From the NCBI GenBank assembly GCA_947167515.1, contig CAMVIM010000002.1, positions 123,839-187,838 of the forward strand: a DNA stretch of 64,000 nucleotides, read 5' to 3'. Positions 16,567 to 26,976 of the stretch are shown one piece after another. The translations under genes and the position numbers were made by a program. Under the pieces are notes generated by a model, which saw only the letters and a program-made list of their open reading frames with translations, did not search any database and was not told the DNA's origin. Each line of letters starts with the position of its first letter. Position 1 is the first letter of the stretch. The stretch comes from an uncultured Prevotellaceae bacterium. GTDB taxonomy: Bacteria; Bacteroidota; Bacteroidia; Bacteroidales; Bacteroidaceae.

Positions 16567-16788
16567 TTATTCGCATACCACCGTGATTTCGTCGTTCTCA
16601 ATCCTCACCACACCAGCTCCACAGTCCAGTTCCTCGCTTTCCGTGTGGATGTACCCTTCCTTCACTTCTGCAATCATCGGGGCATGACCAGGCAGGAACT
16701 CCATGAGTCCTGTGGTGGAAGGGAACTGAAACCGTTCCACTTCGTCATTATATTTCGTGCCTGTCGGCGTGATGATTTGTAGTTTCAC
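16567..16788 (-). CDS. atpC: F1 ATP synthase epsilon subunit, short form without C-terminal helices
   Basis: This 73-residue protein holds only the N-terminal beta-sandwich of epsilon (LQIITPTGTKYNDEVERFQ and the STTGLMEFLPGHAPMIAEV motif). The usual C-terminal helical hairpin, which in E. coli-like enzymes blocks ATP hydrolysis, is missing, so that mode of inhibition cannot operate. Short epsilons are typical of Bacteroidota, so this is not a truncation. The start lies 5 bp after the atpD stop. Confidence 0.93.
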   Translation of the reverse strand: MKLQIITPTGTKYNDEVERFQFPSTTGLMEFLPGHAPMIAEVKEGYIHTESEELDCGAGVVRIENDEITVVCE

Positions 16789-16793
16789 GGCTT

Positions 16794-18371
<1,578 letters not shown>

Positions 18372-18405
18372 TTAAAAAAAAGAGGGGACTTTCATGAATA
18401 TTTCC

Positions 18406-18413
18406 TACCTTTA
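18406..18413 (+). promoter_or_regulatory. Weak -7 element of the gamma-carbonic-anhydrase gene
   Basis: TACCTTTA matches seven of eight TAnnTTTG positions and lies 49 bp before the ATG. The same TACCTTTACGG string recurs at 39574 before the GH95 gene. Confidence 0.4.
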
Positions 18414-18462
18414 CGGCATAAATCGTAAAAACAAACTCGGAAAATTGTAAGGAAGAAACTTT

Positions 18463-18981
18463 ATGGCTTTAATCAAGACCGTGTGTGGCCTGACTCCGAA
18501 GTGGGGGGAGGGCTGCTATTTCAGCGAGAACGCTACTATCGTAGGTGATGTGCAGATGGGTGACCAGTGTACGGTGTGGTTTAATGCAGTGGTGCGTGGC
18601 GACGTGAATTACATCAAAATCGGTAATCGCGTGAACATTCAGGATGGTTCATGTCTGCATACATTATATAAAAAAGCGGCCATCGAGATTGGTGACGACG
18701 TGACTATCGGCCACAATGTGACGCTGCATGGTTGCACGGTGAAGAGCGGAGCCTTGATTGGCATGGGTGCGACAGTGCTTGATGATGCCGTGATAGGCGA
18801 AGGCGCTATCATCGCGGCCGGTGCCTTGGTGCTGAAAGGCACACAGGTGGGCGATGGTGAGATGTGGGGTGGGGTGCCTGCCAAGTTTATCAAGAAGGTG
18901 GATCCCGAACAGGCGAAGGAACTCAATGTCGGGATTGCTCAGCATTACATCATGTATGCCGAGTGGTATAAGGAGAGTTAA
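18463..18981 (+). CDS. Gamma-class carbonic anhydrase-like hexapeptide-repeat protein
   Basis: The 172-residue cytoplasmic protein is a left-handed beta-helix built from hexapeptide repeats, ending in a C-terminal helix. The three zinc-ligand histidines of the gamma-CA family are present as H66 (DGSCLHT), H84 and H89 (IGHNVTLHG), with RGD at 45-47. It resembles the YrdA/CaiE/PaaY group, trimers of which only some show carbonic anhydrase activity. It is divergent from the atp operon, sharing the 160-bp region between them. A hairpin terminator lies 142 bp beyond the stop. Confidence 0.92.
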   Translation: MALIKTVCGLTPKWGEGCYFSENATIVGDVQMGDQCTVWFNAVVRGDVNYIKIGNRVNIQDGSCLHTLYKKAAIEIGDDVTIGHNVTLHGCTVKSGALIGMGATVLDDAVIGEGAIIAAGALVLKGTQVGDGEMWGGVPAKFIKKVDPEQAKELNVGIAQHYIMYAEWYKES

Positions 18982-19027
18982 GCGATGAAGAGTTATCTGT
19001 TAACTGTAAAGTGTGTGGGGAAAGAAC

Positions 19028-19093
19028 CCTAAAGGTAGCGTCGTTGCTATTGCAATTTGTATGCCGTACAATATGCAAATGGAGTGGCGTTGA
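19028..19093 (+). repeat. Dispersed element with the CGTCGTTGCTATT core, copy 1
   Basis: The segment from CCCTAAAGG through CGTCGTTGCTATT and CCGTACAATATGCAAAT to GTGGCGTTG matches the reverse complement of 54606-54697 with scattered differences. The partner copy is a much better palindrome. Confidence 0.65.
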
Positions 19094-19123
19094 ATTTAGA
19101 TATTGTACGGCGTCGTGTATGTA

Positions 19124-19153
19124 GGGGGTGCTTCAGTTGAATGAGGCACCCCC
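19124..19153 (+). terminator. Hairpin terminator
   Basis: A 12-bp stem (19124-19135 with 19142-19153, one G-T pair) with a six-base loop is followed by TTCTTT. It would end transcripts of the carbonic-anhydrase-like gene. Confidence 0.65.
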
Positions 19154-19258
19154 TTCTTTGGGCCTTTGCAATGTTACCTTTATTTTCTTGTTTTTCCCTA
19201 TCAATACGTCGTTTGCTAACATGTAACACGCTTGAAAGTCTATGTAACGCCATGAATG

Positions 19259-19287
19259 TTGCGATTGTTAAATATGGTGTAAATTTG
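19259..19287 (+). promoter_or_regulatory. Promoter of the FAS1/SusCD operon
   Basis: TTG (19259-19261) is 18 bp from TAAATTTG (19280-19287), a full -7 match, with the ATG of the first gene 38 bp further on. Confidence 0.65.
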
Positions 19288-19325
19288 CAACGGAATTTTT
19301 AATAAATTATAAAATAGAGGCCTAT

Positions 19326-21872
19326 ATGAAAACAAAACCTAATCGACTCCAGAGCCTGTCCAAATGGGTAGGTGTGGCGCTCATCGCTGCAGGAGGATTG
19401 TCGGCTTGCAGTGGCTACGACCTGGCTGAGGAAGACCCCAGTTGGCTCGGATCCAGCATTTACGACTATCTGAAATCGGATGGAAACTACACCAATTTGG
19501 TTAGGCTGATTGACGACCTGGGCTACACGAATGTGTTGGCCAAGACAGGTAGCAAGACGCTGTTCGTTGCCGACGATGATGCGTATGCCCGTTTCTATGC
19601 AAAGAATGATTGGGGTGTGCACAGCTACGATGAGCTGTCACTCGCCCAGAAGAAGTTGCTGTTGAACGGCAGTATGATTAACAATGCTTGTCAGGTAGCT
19701 TACCTGAGTAGCTCGGAAGGTCCGACCGAGGGCGACTGCATGCGCCGTCTGACCTCCATGAGTGTGTATGACTCTGTGCCAGTGCTCACAGCCGAGCAAA
19801 TGCCGGACAACCCTTATTGGCAGCGTTACCGCAAAGATGGCAACCCGATTGTGTGCATGAGTGACATGACTACTCCCCCGATGATTCACTTCATCGAGAT
19901 GTTCCTGGCCAATAAGCTCATCACGAATGATGACTGTGATTTCCTGTTCAATTATAAGGGACACCGTCAGTCAGGCGATGCCAACGTGAATGGCATCATG
20001 ATGGAAGAGCAGAACATCAAATGTGCCAATGGATTCGTACACAAGATGGAAGAAGTGCTCACCCCACTGCCAAACATGGCAGACTTCATCACCCACCATC
20101 CTACCACTCAGGGATATGCCAAGTTGCTCAACCGCTTCTGCGCTCCCTATGGTTACGGCAAGTATGATGAACCCACGATTGAATACAACCGTCTTTACAA
20201 TGCCGACGTGGATTCTGTGTATGAGAAGCGTTACTTCTCGGAGCGCAGCCAAGGAGGCATGAGACTCGACCTCACTCCCGACGAAGGCCCGACCAATGGT
20301 CTGCTGAAGTTCGACCCGGGATGGAGCCAGTTCTATAGCGCCACCACCAACAGCACCTCTGAATCGGTGGCATTGCAGGAGAACATGGGCGTTATGCTCG
20401 TGCCAAGTGATGAGGCACTGGACCGCTACTTCAACGAAGGTGCAGGCAAGGTGTTGAAGGACTATTATGGCTCTTGGGAGGATGTACCAGACAAGGTGGT
20501 GTCGAAGATGCTCAATGTGAATATGCTCAACTCTTTCACCAACTCGGTGCCCAGCAAGTTCCACACGGTGCTCAACGATGCCAACGACGAGCTTGGTCTC
20601 AAGACGGAATTTGTTGACTCCGTCTTCATGGCTTGCAATGGCGCGATTTATCTGACCAACAAGGTATTCAACCCGGTGGCTTACATCTCTGTCACTTTCC
20701 CCGCACTGGTCAACGAGACCATGAGTGTTCTCTATTGGGGTGTGGAGCGTTTGGGCTTCGATGTTTATCTGAACTCCCAGAACGCTTATTACAGTTTGTT
20801 CATCCCCAACAACAACTCGCTGCTCGAGTACATCGACCCTTGTTCTTTTGGTAAGACTTCTACCCAGTTGTTCCGTTTCCACTACAAGCCTACGGCACAG
20901 ACTGAAGAAAAGAAGGTGTGGGCCAGCATTTGGAATTATGATGTGGAAACCAAAACTGTGGGCGACTCTATCGGTGAAGCCAGTTTGAATCAGATTGAGA
21001 ATCGTCTGAAGGACATTCTCGACACCCACATTGTGATTGGTGATGTGGAGGATGGCAGCACCTACTACAAGACCAAGGGTGGTTCTGTCGTGAAAGTGAA
21101 AAACGCTTCGGAAGGTGCTAGTGGCATGACCGTGCAGGGTGGCTGGCAGATAGAGCAAGGAAAGGAAATTCCAGTGGTTCAGGTTTATGACGAGTCCTAT
21201 GAAGGCAACGGTAAGACCTATATTATAGAAGAAGAGCCTATCATGACGGCCCGCAAGTCGCTTTTTGACATTCTGGAGGAGAATCCTGAGTTCAGTGCCT
21301 TCTGCGACCTGCTTCGCAAGTCGCCATACCTCGTCAACAAGCACGTCATTGGTACTGACGAGCATGCGGCTCCTAGCCAGAACGTGTCCCTCTTCAACAC
21401 CTTCCGCTATACGGTCTATGTGCCTACTAATAAGGCGATTGAAGACCTGCAGAAGGCAGACAAACTACCTACATGGGACGATGTGGAAGACGAGGAAGAT
21501 GCCGAAAAGAAAGATAGTCTGAGACTTGAAATAGAGAACTTTATCAAGTATCACATTCAGGATGAAGGTTTCTTTGTGGGGCAAGACCTCGGCTTAAGCA
21601 AGAAAATTTCGGGTGAATATGAGACCTCTGCTTACGAAGTGGAAGACGGCAATCTTTCTTACTTCAAACTCAACGTCAACGTAGAGCCTGACGGCATCAC
21701 GCTTCGCGACGGTGCTGGCAACACTCACAAGGTGAACACCGAAGGAGGGCTATACAATCTGATGGCGCGCGAGTATCAGTACAATGGAGGTGACGCCCTC
21801 AATGCTAGCAATCTCTATACATCCTCGTTTGTTGTTGTACATCAGATAGATGGCGCATTGCAGTATAAATAA
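19326..21872 (+). CDS. Fasciclin (FAS1) repeat lipoprotein, first gene of the operon
   Basis: This 848-residue protein has a lipoprotein signal peptide with lipobox LSAC (Cys about 28), so it is outer-membrane anchored. FAS1 signatures recur: SIYDYLKSDGNYTNLVRLIDDLGY followed by KTLFVADDDAYARF; then VMLVPSDEALDRYF, YSLFIPNNNSLLEYI and, in the last third, YTVYVPTNKAIEDLQKAD. About four FAS1 modules are likely. FAS1 domains mediate adhesion in other organisms; in Bacteroidota they occur beside SusC/SusD genes with no known ligand. It leads a seven-gene operon and is 37 bp ahead of the SusC gene. Surface display next to a transporter suggests ligand capture (inference). Confidence 0.88.
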   Translation: MKTKPNRLQSLSKWVGVALIAAGGLSACSGYDLAEEDPSWLGSSIYDYLKSDGNYTNLVRLIDDLGYTNVLAKTGSKTLFVADDDAYARFYAKNDWGVHSYDELSLAQKKLLLNGSMINNACQVAYLSSSEGPTEGDCMRRLTSMSVYDSVPVLTAEQMPDNPYWQRYRKDGNPIVCMSDMTTPPMIHFIEMFLANKLITNDDCDFLFNYKGHRQSGDANVNGIMMEEQNIKCANGFVHKMEEVLTPLPNMADFITHHPTTQGYAKLLNRFCAPYGYGKYDEPTIEYNRLYNADVDSVYEKRYFSERSQGGMRLDLTPDEGPTNGLLKFDPGWSQFYSATTNSTSESVALQENMGVMLVPSDEALDRYFNEGAGKVLKDYYGSWEDVPDKVVSKMLNVNMLNSFTNSVPSKFHTVLNDANDELGLKTEFVDSVFMACNGAIYLTNKVFNPVAYISVTFPALVNETMSVLYWGVERLGFDVYLNSQNAYYSLFIPNNNSLLEYIDPCSFGKTSTQLFRFHYKPTAQTEEKKVWASIWNYDVETKTVGDSIGEASLNQIENRLKDILDTHIVIGDVEDGSTYYKTKGGSVVKVKNASEGASGMTVQGGWQIEQGKEIPVVQVYDESYEGNGKTYIIEEEPIMTARKSLFDILEENPEFSAFCDLLRKSPYLVNKHVIGTDEHAAPSQNVSLFNTFRYTVYVPTNKAIEDLQKADKLPTWDDVEDEEDAEKKDSLRLEIENFIKYHIQDEGFFVGQDLGLSKKISGEYETSAYEVEDGNLSYFKLNVNVEPDGITLRDGAGNTHKVNTEGGLYNLMAREYQYNGGDALNASNLYTSSFVVVHQIDGALQYK

Positions 21873-21909
21873 TTAACAATTAGCAATTAATAATTAAAAG
21901 AAGAAAAAA

Positions 21910-24900
21910 ATGAAAAAGATTATAGCATTCCTTCTAATTGTCAATTGTCAATTGTCAATTGTCAATTGCTTCGCCCAGACAGCAGGCACGATGATTCATG
22001 GTGTGGTACAGGACGACATCGACGTGCTCACCGCATGTAACGTGGTCGAAATCGATAACGCCAACCGTATTGTTGCCCATGCCATCACCGATATTAACGG
22101 TAACTTCGCTTTCCGCATTGTCGATCCGAAGCACCGTCTTCGCATCTCCTACGTAGGTTACGCCACCCAGATTATTCCCATCAAGGGTACTACCTATAAA
22201 ATCGTGATGAAGAGCAACACCCAGTTGCAGGAAGTGGTGGTGAAATCAAAGAAAGTCGTTCAGACCAGCGGTCTGGCTATTCCCGAACGAGAGCTTTCAG
22301 TGGCTCACCAGATGATTGATGCCAAAGAGTTCGAAGGTCTCCCAATGACCAGTGTGGACGAAGCCCTTCAGGGTCGTATCGCAGGTCTCGACATCGTGAG
22401 CAACTCTGGTAACCTCGGTGCAGGAACCTCTATGCGTCTGCGTGGTGTCAGCTCTATCAACGGTAGTTCAGAACCCCTCATCGTGGTGGATGGAAACATC
22501 TTCGAGAGTGACTACAACAGCAACTTCGACTATGCCAACGCTACCGAAGACCAGTTCGCCGAACTCCTCAACGTGAACCCCGATGATATTGCCAGCATCT
22601 CCGTCTTGAAGGATGCCGCCGGTACTGCCATCTACGGTTCTCAGGGTGCTAATGGTGTCATCGAAATCAAGACCAAGCGTGGTGCTCGTGGTAAGACGAA
22701 AGTGCAGTATTCTTATCGTATCACACTCACTCATCAGCCTCAAGGCATCCGACTCCTTAATGGTGACCAATACACCATGTTGATGAAAGAGGCCTACTAC
22801 AACCCCAACCTCAGCACCAGCGAGTCCAGTATCCGTGAGTTTGACTACGACCCATCGTGGAACGAGTACGAGATGTATAACAACAACACCGATTGGCGCA
22901 AGGCCATCCGTAAGAATGGTGTCTTGCAGAAGCACTATGTGAGCCTTTCGGGTGGTGGTGAGAAGGCCAACTTCCGCATTGCCGGTGGTTGGGACCACCA
23001 GACAGGTACGGTGATTGAGCAGAAACTCGACCGTTTCACCACTCGTGTTGCTCTCGACTACTTCGTGAGTGACCGCATCAAGATTGTGACCAACTTCAAC
23101 ATGACCTATACCGACAACAAGAAGAACTCTGGTGACTTGTTAGGTATAGCTTATCAGAAGATGCCAAACCTCTCTATCTACGAGCAAGATGCCAACGGCA
23201 ACGACCTGCCCGACTTCTACCATATGCTGAATACTTGTTCTGACGAGTTGAAGGAAGACCAATACACTTACGTTAACCCAGTGGCATTGGCGAAGCAGGC
23301 CAAGAATGAAGAGTCAACCTATCAGATTCAGCCAGAGTTCCAACTCGTTTATAACCTGCTCGGCACTCAGGATGACCAGACACAACTGAAGTATGAAGGT
23401 AAGATTCTCTTCAACATATTTAATAAATATAATGATACGTTCTATCCTTCAAGCCTCGTGACAAGCGGATGGTCAAGCTCTAATAATAACAAGGCAACGT
23501 CTGATGCTCACAAGAGTACGGCCATCACCACGACGCACCGCCTCACCTTTGTGCCGCATTTCCGCAATCCGGACCACTCCTTCATGGCTTTCGCACAGTT
23601 CCAGCTTACGGATGGTACTTCCAAATCGTCCAGCTCGACTGTATGGGGTCTTCCTTCAGGTGGCATCAGCTCAACCATTGCTGACGGTCTTGTGAGCGGT
23701 CTGGGCACCAGCTCAGGTCAGTGGCGCAGCGTCTATCTCACCTTCTCTGCCCACTATGCCTACAAGGGTAAGTACATTGCCGACTTCTCGGTGCGTCGAG
23801 ATGGTTCGACCAAGTTCGGTGATGACAGCCGTTGGGGTAACTTCCCAGCACTTTCCTTCCGTTGGAACGTGAGTGACGAACCCTTCATGGAACGTCTGAA
23901 GTGGATTTCCATGCTCTCTATCCGTCCAGGTTGGGGTAAAGTAGGTAACCAGCCAGGTGGCGAATACCTTTACTTCTCCAAGTATCGTAGCGGTAACTCT
24001 TACAACGATAATACTTCTGTCTATCCTGAGAACATCCGTCTCGGTTCCCTCAAGTGGGAAGGCAAGGAAACTTGGAACCTTGGTTTCGACCTCGGCTTCT
24101 GGGACAACCGTATCACGGCAGACTTCAACATCTACACCCAGCGCACTTCAGACCTGCTGATGGCTAACCGCCGCATCCCGACTTCTTCTGGCTATACGGC
24201 ACTTGCATGGCAAAACGTGGGTAACATGGTGAACAATGGTTGGGAGTTCAATGTCAATGGTCGCGATATTATCAAGAAAGGTAAGTTCCACGCTGACTTC
24301 AACGTGTCGTTTGCCAATAACAAGAACGAAATCACCAAGATGGATGAAACCGTGCTGGCTTCGCTCAACAGCGACTTCAGCAAGAGCAATGGAACCTACC
24401 TTACCCGTGTGCAGCTGCACAATGCTTTCGGTTCTATCTACGGATTCCGCTACAAGGGTGTTTATCAGTATAGTAAATATACACCTAATGAAGTGGAAGG
24501 TGTGAGTGGCCCGAATGCTCCTGTGGCTCGCGACGCAAACAATCAGGTCATCCTCGATAAGAACGGCAACACCATCCCCATGGTATTCTGTTATGACAGC
24601 AACGACCGCACTTACATCTATGAGTTCAAGGGTGGTGATGCCATCTACGAAGATGTGAACCACGACGGTAACATCAACGAACTTGACATCGTTTATCTCG
24701 GTAGCTCTCTTCCAAAGGTGACGGGTGGTTTTGGCTTTAAGCTCACCTATGGCCGTTGGAGCTGGAACAACCAGTTCAACTTCCGTATTGGCAACAAGAT
24801 CGTGAACGCTGCCCGCATGAGAGCAGAGAACATGTACACCAACAACAACCAGTCCACTGCCGTCAACTGGCGTTGGCGTGTGGAAGGTGATGTGGCTCCT

Positions 24901-25200
24901 ATCCCTCGTGCTCTTTACAAGGAAGGTTACAACTGGCTCGGCAGCGACCGCTTCATCGAGAAAGGTTCTTTCCTCCGACTCAACTACAGCCAGATAAGCT
25001 ACTCCTTCGATCCGAAGCTCATCAAGAACTGGGGACTCTCAACCCTGAGCCTCTATCTGAGTGCTAACAACCTCTTCTGTATCACAGGTTATTCAGGTGC
25101 TGACCCCGAAGTGGGTTATGGAGGTTATGGCGTGACAACTGATAACGCACGTACACCTAATGCCCGCTCTTACACGATGGGTATCACGGTTCAATTCTAA
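21910..25200 (+). CDS. SusC/RagA-type TonB-dependent outer-membrane transporter (first pair)
   Basis: This 1096-residue protein starts with a signal peptide whose hydrophobic core is encoded by a 7-bp tandem repeat (21936-21968). A CarboxypepD_reg-like beta-sandwich (about 34-115) is followed by the TonB box region (QLQEVVVKS), the SusC plug signature (VDEALQGRIAGLDIVSNSG and LIVVDGNIFES, SVLKDAAGTAIYGSQGANGVI) and a 22-strand barrel ending RSYTMGITVQF. It forms with SusD a lidded importer for an oligosaccharide, peptide or other polymer fragment. It lacks any adjoining glycosidase. A gain or loss of repeat units not in threes would shift the frame, so expression could be phase variable. Confidence 0.94.
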   Translation: MKKIIAFLLIVNCQLSIVNCFAQTAGTMIHGVVQDDIDVLTACNVVEIDNANRIVAHAITDINGNFAFRIVDPKHRLRISYVGYATQIIPIKGTTYKIVMKSNTQLQEVVVKSKKVVQTSGLAIPERELSVAHQMIDAKEFEGLPMTSVDEALQGRIAGLDIVSNSGNLGAGTSMRLRGVSSINGSSEPLIVVDGNIFESDYNSNFDYANATEDQFAELLNVNPDDIASISVLKDAAGTAIYGSQGANGVIEIKTKRGARGKTKVQYSYRITLTHQPQGIRLLNGDQYTMLMKEAYYNPNLSTSESSIREFDYDPSWNEYEMYNNNTDWRKAIRKNGVLQKHYVSLSGGGEKANFRIAGGWDHQTGTVIEQKLDRFTTRVALDYFVSDRIKIVTNFNMTYTDNKKNSGDLLGIAYQKMPNLSIYEQDANGNDLPDFYHMLNTCSDELKEDQYTYVNPVALAKQAKNEESTYQIQPEFQLVYNLLGTQDDQTQLKYEGKILFNIFNKYNDTFYPSSLVTSGWSSSNNNKATSDAHKSTAITTTHRLTFVPHFRNPDHSFMAFAQFQLTDGTSKSSSSTVWGLPSGGISSTIADGLVSGLGTSSGQWRSVYLTFSAHYAYKGKYIADFSVRRDGSTKFGDDSRWGNFPALSFRWNVSDEPFMERLKWISMLSIRPGWGKVGNQPGGEYLYFSKYRSGNSYNDNTSVYPENIRLGSLKWEGKETWNLGFDLGFWDNRITADFNIYTQRTSDLLMANRRIPTSSGYTALAWQNVGNMVNNGWEFNVNGRDIIKKGKFHADFNVSFANNKNEITKMDETVLASLNSDFSKSNGTYLTRVQLHNAFGSIYGFRYKGVYQYSKYTPNEVEGVSGPNAPVARDANNQVILDKNGNTIPMVFCYDSNDRTYIYEFKGGDAIYEDVNHDGNINELDIVYLGSSLPKVTGGFGFKLTYGRWSWNNQFNFRIGNKIVNAARMRAENMYTNNNQSTAVNWRWRVEGDVAPIPRALYKEGYNWLGSDRFIEKGSFLRLNYSQISYSFDPKLIKNWGLSTLSLYLSANNLFCITGYSGADPEVGYGGYGVTTDNARTPNARSYTMGITVQF
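21936..21968 (+). repeat. 7-bp tandem repeat in the SusC signal peptide
   Basis: AATTGTC is repeated four times exactly, followed by a partial AATTG. The unit is seven bases, so it encodes a rotating set of residues (IVNCQLS) through three frames. Slippage by one unit would frameshift the gene. Confidence 0.9.
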
Positions 25201-25257
25201 CACAACGTTTTTCGACTTTATAAATTATCGGAAAGAATCTTCTAAAAAGAAAAGATT

Positions 25258-26967
25258 ATGAAAATTAGAAAAATATATAAAACAGCAGGCTTTCTCCTCC
25301 TTGCGGCCACACAAACCGTGCTGAGCGGATGCGATGACTTCCTCTCCATCGAGCCTCAGAACGAGATTGTGTTGGAGCGTTACTGGACTGAAGAAAAGGA
25401 TGTGAACAGTGTGCTCAATTCTTGCTATGCTCACCTGGAGTCATCCGATTGCATCAACCGAATGGTCGTGTGGGGAGAACTCCGTTCTGACAACATGACC
25501 AACGGTTCAGGTACCAGTTACGCCTTGCAGCAGATTATGAAGGAGAATATCCTTGAAACCAATAACTTTACCACCTGGCAGTGTTTCTATCAGGTCATCA
25601 ACGAATGTAACACGGTGCTCTACTACGCACCTGGCGTGAATGCCATTGACCCTAACTTCACAGACTCAGAGCTTCGGGCGACGATGGCTGAGGCTACCGC
25701 ACTGCGTTCTTTGTGTTATTTCTACCTGATTCGCACGTTCCGCGACGTGCCTTATGTGACCAAACCTTCCAAGGATGATAGTGAAGATTTCCGTATAAAA
25801 GCGACTCCTTTCGAGGAAGTCCTGGATCAGCTGATTTCCGATATGGAAGGCATCAAGGAAGATGCCGTGCGTAGTTATGGCGAGGAGAGCGTGGAAAACA
25901 CGACTCGTATCACTCGCTGGTTCTGCTACTCACTCTTGGCAGACCTCTATCTATGGAAGGGTGATTGGCAGAAGTGCATTGACTATTGTGACCTTGTAAT
26001 CGACGAGAAAATCCGTCAGTATGAGGAGGCCTATGAGAAGAATCCAACGACAATCACGATGGAGCTGTACGGCAAATATCCTCTCATCTCGGAATCGGGT
26101 AGCAACAACAACTATGCTGGTAACACCTATACGGAAATTTTTGGCAAAGGTAATAGTTTTGAGTCTATTTTCGAACTGAACTTTGTGAACAATCAGCCAG
26201 TGGAGAACTCAACAGTGGCCAGCTTCTATGGCTCAAACAGCAATCTGGCGGGTCAGATTGGTGTAACTGATTTTGTGGCTAAAAGCCCTTATGAGGATAC
26301 CAACGACCTCTTCAAGAAGACAGATTGCCGCTATCTGGAGAACCTTCGTGAAAGCAGCAGCAAGTTCTATATTACCAAATATGTAAACCAGTCGCTCTCG
26401 TTCCGTACCAACACCACCACGGGTGCAGCACCTAATGTGCCACAGGATCCGCGTTCCTCAAACTATGCCAATTGGATTATCTATCGTCTGACCGATGTGA
26501 TGCTCATGAAGGCTGAGGCTGAAGTGGAGCTGGCTGGTGACGTGCCAGAGGGAGCTACACCTACCGAAGAGCAGCTTACTACCTATCAGGATGTCTTCGA
26601 TATCGTGATGGCTGTTTGGCGTCGTGCGAACAACAAGCGCACCTCCACGACAGACCTCTTGAAGTTCGATGATTATGCTACCTCTCGTCAGGCGATGGAA
26701 GACCTTGTTTTTGACGAGCGTCAGCGTGAGCTGATGTTCGAGGGAAAGCGTTGGTTCGACCTTGTGCGTCTCAGCCGTCGCGATGGAGAGAATGACCGTC
26801 TGATCAAGAAGGTGCTGCCTAAGTTCCAGGAGAACACCAGTGCCATCCGCATCAAACTCGCTACAGCCGACGTGCTCTACTGGCCTTACAACCGTGAGGA
26901 AATCAAGCAGAATCCAGAGCTTCATCAGAATCCTGCATACATAACAGATAACACAGAAAAAAACTAA
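25258..26967 (+). CDS. SusD/RagB-type outer-membrane lipoprotein (first pair)
   Basis: This 569-residue lipoprotein has lipobox LSGC (Cys about 25), directly followed by DDFLSIEPQNE, the usual SusD start. TPR-like helices of the SusD fold appear in ATALRSLCYFYLIRTFRDVPYV, and the C-terminal signature FDERQRELMFEGKRWFDLVRL is intact. It caps the SusC barrel and binds the ligand. It lies 57 bp after SusC and 9 bp before the next FAS1 gene. A normal, complete member of the family. Confidence 0.94.
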   Translation: MKIRKIYKTAGFLLLAATQTVLSGCDDFLSIEPQNEIVLERYWTEEKDVNSVLNSCYAHLESSDCINRMVVWGELRSDNMTNGSGTSYALQQIMKENILETNNFTTWQCFYQVINECNTVLYYAPGVNAIDPNFTDSELRATMAEATALRSLCYFYLIRTFRDVPYVTKPSKDDSEDFRIKATPFEEVLDQLISDMEGIKEDAVRSYGEESVENTTRITRWFCYSLLADLYLWKGDWQKCIDYCDLVIDEKIRQYEEAYEKNPTTITMELYGKYPLISESGSNNNYAGNTYTEIFGKGNSFESIFELNFVNNQPVENSTVASFYGSNSNLAGQIGVTDFVAKSPYEDTNDLFKKTDCRYLENLRESSSKFYITKYVNQSLSFRTNTTTGAAPNVPQDPRSSNYANWIIYRLTDVMLMKAEAEVELAGDVPEGATPTEEQLTTYQDVFDIVMAVWRRANNKRTSTTDLLKFDDYATSRQAMEDLVFDERQRELMFEGKRWFDLVRLSRRDGENDRLIKKVLPKFQENTSAIRIKLATADVLYWPYNREEIKQNPELHQNPAYITDNTEKN

Positions 26968-26976
26968 TAACGCATC

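Larger units (their letters stand above)
18982..19325. other. Intergenic region before the FAS1/SusCD operon
   Basis: It holds a dispersed element copy (19028-19093, also at 54606-54697), a terminator (19124-19153) and the promoter of the next operon (19259-19287). I see no gene. Confidence 0.6.

Noticed and set aside
16567..16788. AtpC as a truncated gene
   Set aside because: Lack of the C-terminal helices is usual in Bacteroidota; start, stop and spacing are regular.
19971..21365. 464-residue minus-strand frame in the first FAS1 gene
   Set aside because: Antisense shadow; the plus strand has lipobox and FAS1 motifs.
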